Source: a virus
IMG/VR virus record: IMGVR_UViG_3300046780_000148
Coordinates: 1 to 64,000 of that record
Strand: one strand, 5' to 3'
Length of the DNA stretch: 64,000 bases
Shown here: positions 58,634 to 64,000 of the stretch, piece after piece
Layout of the letters: the number at the start of each line of letters is the position of its first letter
Position numbering within the stretch: the stretch's first letter is position 1
Notes under the pieces: generated by a model
Seen by the model: the letters and a program-made list of their open reading frames with translations, nothing else
The model's database searches: none
Told to the model about the DNA's origin: nothing
Made by a program: the position numbers and the translations under genes

Positions 58634-58652
58634 TACAGGCTCCCCTCAAAAG

Positions 58653-58709
58653 CCCGGGCCCCCTGAAGGGTAGAACACCACAGGGCGCGAAAGATTGAAA
58701 TTGGACCTC
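58653..58709. repeat. 57-bp perfect repeat, copy 2
   Basis: Identical to 44474-44530. Here it is intergenic, in the leader of the chaperone gene but on the opposite sense to transcription, directly beside palindromic repeat copy IV. Confidence 0.85.
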
Positions 58710-58830
58710 TAGTGTCTAAGCTCGTCTAACAAGAAAGATCTTGAGCCGGTGTATCTCTGTAGCTTCGAGTATTCCTCTTGTTAGACGTAGCTTAGACTTG
58801 ATTAGACTTAGTAGAGACTTCAAGCTAGAG
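58710..58830. repeat. TCTAAC/GTTAGA palindromic repeat, copy IV
   Basis: GTCTAACAAGA / TCTTGTTAGAC form an 11-bp stem, extended outside by GTCTAAGCT / AGCTTAGAC, about 20 bp in all. It continues GATTAGACTTAGTAGAGAC. It separates the inserted three-gene cassette from the chaperone genes. Confidence 0.7.
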
Positions 58831-58833
58831 CTC

Positions 58834-59643
58834 TTAAGCAGCTAGCGTCATGGCCGTATGAATTGCTGCAATCTCTGCAGGCATGTTGAACGCCGAGTTA
58901 GGCATACCACTCCATGCCCAGACCATAACATCTGTAGCACCGGCTGCGCGACACTGATTGATCAACTTAGTTAGCCACTGGGCACGATTGGTGCCTACGA
59001 GATCGAGCGTAGAACGGTTGGCACCCATTTCTGCTACGCCCCAGGTGAAACCATGCTTCTTGCACCAAGCCACAATTGCAGCGATGGTCGCCGTGTAGTC
59101 GTGGTAGCCAGACTCTCCTGCCTTAGGAGAGATACCATCGAGGTCGAAGTAGTAGCGCGTGACGCCTTCGATGATGTACTTGTCGAGATTCTTATCAGGG
59201 TTGGTAGCACAGTCACCCGTAAGGATAACGCAAACGTTGCCAGTGCCCATAGCGACGAGATCGCGCATATCGTTCTGCCAGCCAGGGAAGTCGAATGGCA
59301 CTCCACCAGGCTGCTGGCTCTTAATGTCCTTAGCATCGACCTCGTGGACCTTGGTAGCCCACTTGTAGGTCTTGAGAACATCCGCCGTGGGCATTCCAGT
59401 CTTGAACGAGCCGACGCACTCGCGGTCGGAGTAAGGTGCGACTGCAAGAGCTCCAGAGAAGAAGATACGCATGATCTTACTCTTCACACCGAACTGCTTG
59501 TCGACTTCGGCAGCACCACCCGCAGCGGACCAAGGTGTGTCGCCCACTACGAAGGGCTCTGGCACAGGTACTGGAGGTACTACTGGTGCAGGCGTATACA
59601 CAACATCGATCGTGGAACCATCTTCGTTGGTAATTGTTGTCAT
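58834..59643 (-). CDS. Glycoside hydrolase-like protein
   Basis: 269 residues. After a Pro/Val linker (about 10-35), the pattern RIFFSG, CVILTGD, YYFDLDGI, FTWGVAEMGANR and VMVWAWSGMP suggests a TIM barrel with a candidate catalytic Glu in VAEMG, as in GH26-type mannanases. It sits between tail genes, so it may be a virion enzyme that attacks cell-surface glycans. Activity unproven. Confidence 0.5.
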   Translation of the reverse strand: MTTITNEDGSTIDVVYTPAPVVPPVPVPEPFVVGDTPWSAAGGAAEVDKQFGVKSKIMRIFFSGALAVAPYSDRECVGSFKTGMPTADVLKTYKWATKVHEVDAKDIKSQQPGGVPFDFPGWQNDMRDLVAMGTGNVCVILTGDCATNPDKNLDKYIIEGVTRYYFDLDGISPKAGESGYHDYTATIAAIVAWCKKHGFTWGVAEMGANRSTLDLVGTNRAQWLTKLINQCRAAGATDVMVWAWSGMPNSAFNMPAEIAAIHTAMTLAA

Positions 59644-59671
59644 AGCCCCTCCCTCTAAGGCTAGTGCAGAC

Positions 59672-59911
59672 TTACTCTGCCGCGATGTCTTCCTCGAACG
59701 TGGCGGTGTATTCCTTACCGGTAGCGATGCCGATCTTCTCTACGACCTCATTGCGAATGGTGATCGCGAAGTTGAGGCCAGGAGAAGCGGAAGCCCACTC
59801 CTGGTTGATCTCCTTACCATTCGAACCGTAGTTCGGATACATCTGAACGTACTGAGCATCAGCACCATTCGGTGCAACGTAGCCGACCTTGACCTTAGCT
59901 GTGAAAGCCAT
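59672..59911 (-). CDS. Small protein in tail region
   Basis: 79 residues, beta-rich, good AGGAGAGAAA site. Part of the three-gene insertion. No family recognised. Confidence 0.6.
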   Translation of the reverse strand: MAFTAKVKVGYVAPNGADAQYVQMYPNYGSNGKEINQEWASASPGLNFAITIRNEVVEKIGIATGKEYTATFEEDIAAE

Positions 59912-59919
59912 TTTCTCTC

Positions 59920-60129
59920 CTACTTAAGTGCTGATCGGACGAAGCAATCTTTTGCTTCGATCAAACGTTGGAGTCCTAGCGTAAGCTGTTCTCCATCAAG
60001 AGCCTCATTCAAAAACATATCATAGGCTAAGTCGTGACATCTCTTACTGGTCTCCCTTAGTACACCCTCAGGAAGATGAATGTATTCGAAGTATTTCAGC
60101 TTAGCCATAGCACTGGGATGACGATCCAT
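59920..60129 (-). CDS. Acb2-like cyclic-nucleotide sponge
   Basis: 69 residues from ATG overlapping the tail protein stop; a start at 60108 is possible. The C-terminal half, RETSKRCHDLAYDMFLNEAL, then DGEQLTLGLQRLIEAKDCFV and RSALK, follows the small helical Acb2/DUF7681 pattern (GRE..AL.KLEEA..WA..A). Acb2 proteins bind cyclic di- and trinucleotides and blunt CBASS defence. The match is by eye; key positions differ from consensus. Confidence 0.5.
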   Translation of the reverse strand: MDRHPSAMAKLKYFEYIHLPEGVLRETSKRCHDLAYDMFLNEALDGEQLTLGLQRLIEAKDCFVRSALK

Positions 60130-61394
60130 TAGTTAACAAGCTCCTGCGTCTTAACTACGATCTGGTATGCGGCAGGCGAAGCACTCAACATGATCTGGTA
60201 GTTAACGGTAGCACGAACGAGATCACCCTGACCACTCAAAGCGACTTCGAACGTATCACGCATCGCAACCGGAGCTAGGATGCTAATACTGTTGTTAGTA
60301 CCCTTAGTGGCCGTAAGCGTAACCGTCTGAGATGTGTATGCGAGGAATGCTGCATAGTCGGTCTTGTCGACGAAGTCGCGCTGAACCTGAAGTGTCGTAG
60401 TACGCTCACCATATGCGATGAACTGTGCACCGCGGTTAGTGTTCTTCAGACGGAACTGACTCGTGCCCGAATCGTCAATACCGAACTCGAACGTGTCCGT
60501 ATCAAAAACAGGCGTCCCTGTGGGGAGCTCAATGCTATACTGGCCAGCACCAAACGGAGCCGTGTTCAAGAACGACACCGAAGGAGCGGCCTGCGTAGCT
60601 TCGTTCGTGCCCAGGATACTTACAGTGCAAATTAGTTCACCGTTCTCGATCGTGAACTTAATAGCACTAATAACGCAACCCACGTATCCGAAGATCGCAC
60701 CAGAAGTTCTCTGGATAGTCAGAGAGCAGGTACGCGGAGGAATAGCATCAGGAATTGGTGTAAACGTGTAAACGTAGTTCGGGTTGGATCCCGACTTCAC
60801 ACACGTCATACGAGCGCAGAAGAAGAAGTACGGCAGTACGTCTTCGAACGCCTCCATGGCGATGTCACCCTCGATGTGAAGGTTACCGGGCGAGGAGCCA
60901 ACAACGTCCGCAGACTGCCGAATCGGTCGACGCCAAACGGTATCCTGTACCGCCTTCAGTGACTCATTGTTGAATGCAAAGAACTTCTGCGGAGCGGTAT
61001 ACGTACCATTCGAGAACGCTGAATTGAACGCTGGGAGCGCACCTGCAGGAACTCCAACGGCTGCGTCGTTGTACGTTGTGACAAGGCCCACCGTAGCTAG
61101 CAGAAGCTCGGTGCCTGTAGCACCTGCTGCAGCGGTACGATAGATCTTATAACCCGTAGCACCAGTAACAGCTGTCCACGTAATGACGTTGGTAAGGTTA
61201 CCTGCAGAAGTCGTACCTGTAAGCTCGTTGGAAATCGAGGTCTCACCAGACGCGTTGAGTGCGGTAATGTAGTACTTGTACACACCTGCAGTAAGAGCAC
61301 CACCGGCCGTGGGTGTCGCAGCAAGTGCAACAACAGGTGTTAAAGTCTCAAAGGCGATACCCGCATAACCGCCTGCGCCAATACCATATGGCAT
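60129..61394 (-). CDS. Major tail protein with Ig/FN3-like domain
   Basis: 421 residues. Residues about 20-115 are a fibronectin-III/Ig-like domain (GVYKYYITALNASGETSISN, TGYKIYRT); the remainder is the tail-tube fold (RRPIRQSADVVGS, NLHIEGDIAMEAFEDVLPYF). Position between tail terminator and chaperones agrees. It polymerises into the tail tube; the extra domain probably decorates the surface. Confidence 0.8.
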   Translation of the reverse strand: MPYGIGAGGYAGIAFETLTPVVALAATPTAGGALTAGVYKYYITALNASGETSISNELTGTTSAGNLTNVITWTAVTGATGYKIYRTAAAGATGTELLLATVGLVTTYNDAAVGVPAGALPAFNSAFSNGTYTAPQKFFAFNNESLKAVQDTVWRRPIRQSADVVGSSPGNLHIEGDIAMEAFEDVLPYFFFCARMTCVKSGSNPNYVYTFTPIPDAIPPRTCSLTIQRTSGAIFGYVGCVISAIKFTIENGELICTVSILGTNEATQAAPSVSFLNTAPFGAGQYSIELPTGTPVFDTDTFEFGIDDSGTSQFRLKNTNRGAQFIAYGERTTTLQVQRDFVDKTDYAAFLAYTSQTVTLTATKGTNNSISILAPVAMRDTFEVALSGQGDLVRATVNYQIMLSASPAAYQIVVKTQELVN

Positions 61395-61395
61395 G

Positions 61396-61590
61396 TTACT
61401 CTCCTGCCTTGGTGTGGATCGTCAGCTCAGCACCTTCGGGCATAACACTCTGGTTGAGCAGCAAGCCCGTAGTCTCCCTAAACGAGGCTGCATTGTCCTC
61501 ATCAAAGTGATGTGTTTCACCCGCTTCTAGCAATCCCAAGCCGACGACGATAATCGAATGGTCAGTTTTGTTAGCAACGTAATACTGCAT
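61396..61590 (-). CDS. Small hypothetical protein
   Basis: 64 residues, beta-rich, between completion and tail genes. No family recognised. Confidence 0.55.
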   Translation of the reverse strand: MQYYVANKTDHSIIVVGLGLLEAGETHHFDEDNAASFRETTGLLLNQSVMPEGAELTIHTKAGE

Positions 61591-61598
61591 CTTTCCTC

Positions 61599-62096
61599 CT
61601 ACCGAAGAGCCGTCTTGGAATAGCCGCTGAAAGTGACCCTGTTAGTTCTGTACAAGGTGTTCGATCGATATGTGTATCCGGACTCATTGAGTTGGCAGAA
61701 GCAGTGAATAAGTAGTCCACCAGGTCCACCGCCCGTGTCAAGATTGCACTGTGGATCTTTATGAATCAAGGCCTCGCCCGCTTCAGACAGTTGCTGAACC
61801 TGCTGTCGCGTGTTTTGATTACTTTGAGTTACATCTGCGTGGTACCACATGAAGTAGACCTGGAAGTCGTTATTCGTACGATATGATACGCCCTCCAAGG
61901 TTCTAGGACGTGAGCTGGGCTCAATGCACAAAGCCGGCACCGCAGGAAGTTTATTCTGATCCCCGTACCAAACGTTGTCAGGGGTTAGAACAACCAGACC
62001 GCTCTTGTCTGTAATCAAACCAGCTGAAGCAGCAGTCTTAAACTTATCCACTTGATACTGGACAAGAGTATCTAGGGAGTCCGTTAAGCTACTCAC
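61599..62096 (-). CDS. Tail terminator-like protein
   Basis: 165 residues from the GTG overlapping the previous stop; a longer reading from 62219 would overlap by 130 bases. Position just before the major tail protein and a compact alpha/beta composition fit a tail terminator. Motifs alone are not decisive. Confidence 0.55.
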   Translation of the reverse strand: MSSLTDSLDTLVQYQVDKFKTAASAGLITDKSGLVVLTPDNVWYGDQNKLPAVPALCIEPSSRPRTLEGVSYRTNNDFQVYFMWYHADVTQSNQNTRQQVQQLSEAGEALIHKDPQCNLDTGGGPGGLLIHCFCQLNESGYTYRSNTLYRTNRVTFSGYSKTALR

Positions 62097-62868
62097 GATG
62101 GAACCTGCCTGACTTAATAGCACGCTCTTCCATCCAGGCACTGAAGATCGCTTCCATCTTCGGAACGTCGTCAGATTGCCACATGATGAATGGTCGAGCT
62201 GGAAGGTTCCAACCGGCATCCGCTTCTAGCAAGAGCCCCACAGCGCGGTTCTTAATAAAGGACTTGTCCGCTAGAGACAAAGCTTTTCCGGGGCTTAGAA
62301 TTCCACGACCCTCTAGCTCCTTAACAGCACTCGGGATGAACTTCTGAATCAGTGCATTGGCTTCCTTGCTACCTGGAGCATGTGATAGCAACTTGTCCGC
62401 GATACCAGATTCACCTCGAGATGCACCCGCCTGATGAAATGCACCATAGAACACGTCATCAGGCAGAGCTCGAACGGTTGCGAAGGTCGTACCAATTTCC
62501 CAAATGTTAAGTTGTGTGGCTTTGCGCCGAAGCTTTCCAGTCACTTCGAGAATGGGCCATGCACTAAAGCCGCGAGCCTTGATAGTGTTCTCGGCCAAAG
62601 GTTCCCAAGCAGGACGTCCACCAGTATCAAAGTTCTTGCGGATGGATGGAATCATTACCTGCTTGATGACCTGTGTCAGAGGAACTTTCCAAGAGCGAAT
62701 GTCTAGGCTAAGACGTTCGATGTCTTTGGCTACGATGCCCATAGAGGGCTTAAGGCTCCAGGACGCAGAAACGATTTTGTCCTGGCGCAAGCTCATAACG
62801 GCCGAAGCAATGTCGGCAGGAAAGATAGCTCCAGAACCAGAAGGCATACGAGGCAGTGTAGTAGCCAT
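62089..62868 (-). CDS. Phage virion morphogenesis / tail completion protein
   Basis: 259 residues from ATG (TAATG). PLTQVIKQVMIPSIRKNFDT, GGRPAWEPLAENTIKARG and VTGKLRR are the hallmark of the gpG/gpS-like morphogenesis family. Joins head to tail. Confidence 0.75.
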   Translation of the reverse strand: MATTLPRMPSGSGAIFPADIASAVMSLRQDKIVSASWSLKPSMGIVAKDIERLSLDIRSWKVPLTQVIKQVMIPSIRKNFDTGGRPAWEPLAENTIKARGFSAWPILEVTGKLRRKATQLNIWEIGTTFATVRALPDDVFYGAFHQAGASRGESGIADKLLSHAPGSKEANALIQKFIPSAVKELEGRGILSPGKALSLADKSFIKNRAVGLLLEADAGWNLPARPFIMWQSDDVPKMEAIFSAWMEERAIKSGRFHRE

Positions 62869-63314
62869 TAGAATGTCTGCCACATCGAGAAGTGTGCCGG
62901 ACCTAGTGACGGATCATCACAAGTAGCCTTCTGGATGCTAGAATTGTCTGTCGGATAGAAGCTAGGCTCTTCGCCCTGATTAGGTGTTCCCGGGATGGTA
63001 ATGGTTCCATCAATGATGCCTGCAATGAGCATAGCCGCATTAGCAGCAAGCGCAGAGGCGTACGGATTACCCTTATCAGTATCTTCGCTGTACGTGCGAT
63101 TGTAAAACCAGCTGACGTACATCTTAGAAATGATAACGCGAATAAGTTTAGGAGTAGAGGTTGGATCTAGCCACGTCGAGGTATCATAGGTACCTGCGAG
63201 CTGACCAATAACTTCCTCTTCGATATTAGCCAGGAGGTATGTATCAAGGGTCGCCAGCTTGAGCTTAGTAGCTTCACCCCAAGCCTGCGCCTCTTCGATT
63301 ATGATACGAGCCAT
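62868..63314 (-). CDS. Head-tail connector protein
   Basis: 148 residues from ATG after GAGGGAGGTAGTA. All-helical first part (TYLLANIEEEVIGQLAGTYD) and gene order fit a Gp6-like connector. Confidence 0.65.
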   Translation of the reverse strand: MARIIIEEAQAWGEATKLKLATLDTYLLANIEEEVIGQLAGTYDTSTWLDPTSTPKLIRVIISKMYVSWFYNRTYSEDTDKGNPYASALAANAAMLIAGIIDGTITIPGTPNQGEEPSFYPTDNSSIQKATCDDPSLGPAHFSMWQTF

Positions 63315-63347
63315 TACTACCTCCCTCAATGGTAGCGTAATTCGTCA

Positions 63348-63389
63348 GGAGGGACGTCCTCGCCTGTCTACGGCACTGGACGTCCCTCC
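63348..63389 (-). terminator. Hairpin between capsid-side and connector genes
   Basis: Perfect 12-bp stem GGAGGGACGTCC (63348-63359) / GGACGTCCCTCC (63378-63389) in the gap 63315-63405. It could partly terminate after the very abundant capsid message. Confidence 0.65.
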
Positions 63390-63405
63390 CATCTACTCCG
63401 CGCTA

Positions 63406-63696
63406 CTAGACCGAAGTGTCGCCCGAAGCCGAACCTTCAGGCGTCTCATCCGTCTGTGCTGCTGGAGTAGAAGTAGTAGTCTTCGTCACCTTAGGTTCAG
63501 GCTCCGGAACTACTGCCTCTTCCTGCAAAACGCCCGCTTCCCACAGCTTCTTCATGTCTTCGGCCTTAAGACCCTTGACAATGCTACCGTAAGGAAACTC
63601 TGTTACCGTGTTGACGATCTCACCAGTGCCTTCGATGACCTCTTCAACACCGTGTCGAATGTTCGATAGTGCCCGATAAACGAAGTTGTCAGCCAT
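63406..63696 (-). CDS. Small capsid-adjacent protein
   Basis: 96 residues, TAATG overlap with the capsid gene. Helical N-terminus and a Pro/Thr/Glu-rich disordered tail. Possible head accessory protein. Confidence 0.55.
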   Translation of the reverse strand: MADNFVYRALSNIRHGVEEVIEGTGEIVNTVTEFPYGSIVKGLKAEDMKKLWEAGVLQEEAVVPEPEPKVTKTTTSTPAAQTDETPEGSASGDTSV

Positions 63697-64000
63697 TACG
63701 CCACAGCCGCCTTAATCAGGTAGCCTGCGATGGACAGACCCGCGTCGGAAGTACCCGCGTCACCCTGAGCCGGAAGCTTAAGGTCATAACGACGACGAAT
63801 ACGAAGAACGTCCGACGCACGCTTCTCTTCGCGCCAGCGGTCAACGAACTGGTTGCCCCACTGGAACTCGTAACCGAATGCAGGAATCTTGAGACCTGCA
63901 CGCGAGGGCACGTAAGCTAGGACGACGTCCTTGCCCCAGAGATAGCCAAGCGTAGACGGCTGACCTTCGTGGGCACTGTTGATACCAACACCAGGAACGA
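63696..64000 (-). CDS. Major capsid protein, C-terminal part (cut by window edge)
   Basis: About 100 codons are visible and the frame stays open to the edge; an internal GTG at 63911 is not the start. SAHEGQPSTLGYLWGKDVVL, AYVPSRAGLKIPAFGYEFQW and RRYDLKLPAQGDAG, then GYLIKAAVA, are typical of the end of an HK97-fold capsid protein of actinophages. Confidence 0.75.
   Translation of the reverse strand, partial: VPGVGINSAHEGQPSTLGYLWGKDVVLAYVPSRAGLKIPAFGYEFQWGNQFVDRWREEKRASDVLRIRRRYDLKLPAQGDAGTSDAGLSIAGYLIKAAVA

Noticed and set aside
84-58686. CCACAGG motif as DnaA boxes
   Set aside because: Some copies contain TCCACA, but others have ACCACA, and spacing is scattered rather than clustered as at an origin.
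1-64000. CRISPR arrays, integrase or insertion sequences
   Set aside because: No regularly spaced repeats, recombinase motifs or transposase genes were found.

Overview
The window is about two thirds of a large tailed-phage genome (a siphovirus, roughly 50% GC) that most likely infects an actinomycete such as Streptomyces. The reasons are a BldC/MerR-type regulator, a SPO1-style UDG-DNA polymerase I fusion, a Sak4/SSB pair, a GH25 endolysin beside small holin-like proteins, and a siphoviral tail cassette with a -1 frameshifted chaperone pair. I see no integrase or lysogeny repressor; terminase, portal and most of the capsid gene lie outside. Host and lifestyle are inference.

Layout. 1-584 is a non-coding left end with GC-rich hairpins. 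636-19092 is a long plus-strand array of about 60 mostly very small genes, many overlapping by ATGA/GTGA, driven by a recurring sigma70-like promoter (TTGATT/TAGATT-N17-TATAAT) and punctuated by structured leader RNAs. Its recognisable products are zinc-binding proteins, about ten one- or two-helix membrane micro-proteins, two paralogous predicted secreted proteins and the BldC-like regulator. 19093-20480 is a hairpin-dense, nearly gene-free stretch with tRNA-shaped RNAs, closed by a strong terminator. 20562-29383 holds further small genes, an exonuclease-like protein, a C2H2 zinc-finger protein and a SNF2 helicase, after a second promoter type carrying an operator-like palindrome.

29505-46488 is the replication and DNA-modification block: Cas4/RecB-like nuclease, Sak4-like ATPase, SSB-like protein, primase-helicase, queC, queD, queE, folE, a TGT/DpdA-like transglycosylase, MazG-like pyrophosphohydrolases, UDG-PolA and a RuvC-like resolvase. 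Together these would make 7-deazaguanine (preQ0) from GTP, put it into phage DNA, and replicate and resolve that DNA. A 12-bp hairpin at 46496-46533 separates it from the convergent late operon.

46537-64000 is entirely minus strand. In transcription order (right to left) it reads: major capsid protein (cut by the window edge), connector and completion proteins, major tail protein, a three-gene insertion (Acb2-like sponge, small protein, glycosidase-like protein), tail assembly chaperones G/GT, tape measure, distal tail protein, minor tail proteins, holin-like proteins, GH25 endolysin and appendage proteins.

The least explained features are a family of covarying two-hairpin leaders, tRNA elbows with no normal anticodon arm, dispersed TCTAAC palindromes, a perfect 57-bp repeat, and an over-represented CCACAGGRC motif. 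No search was run; all family calls come from reading motifs and could be wrong where confidence is low.
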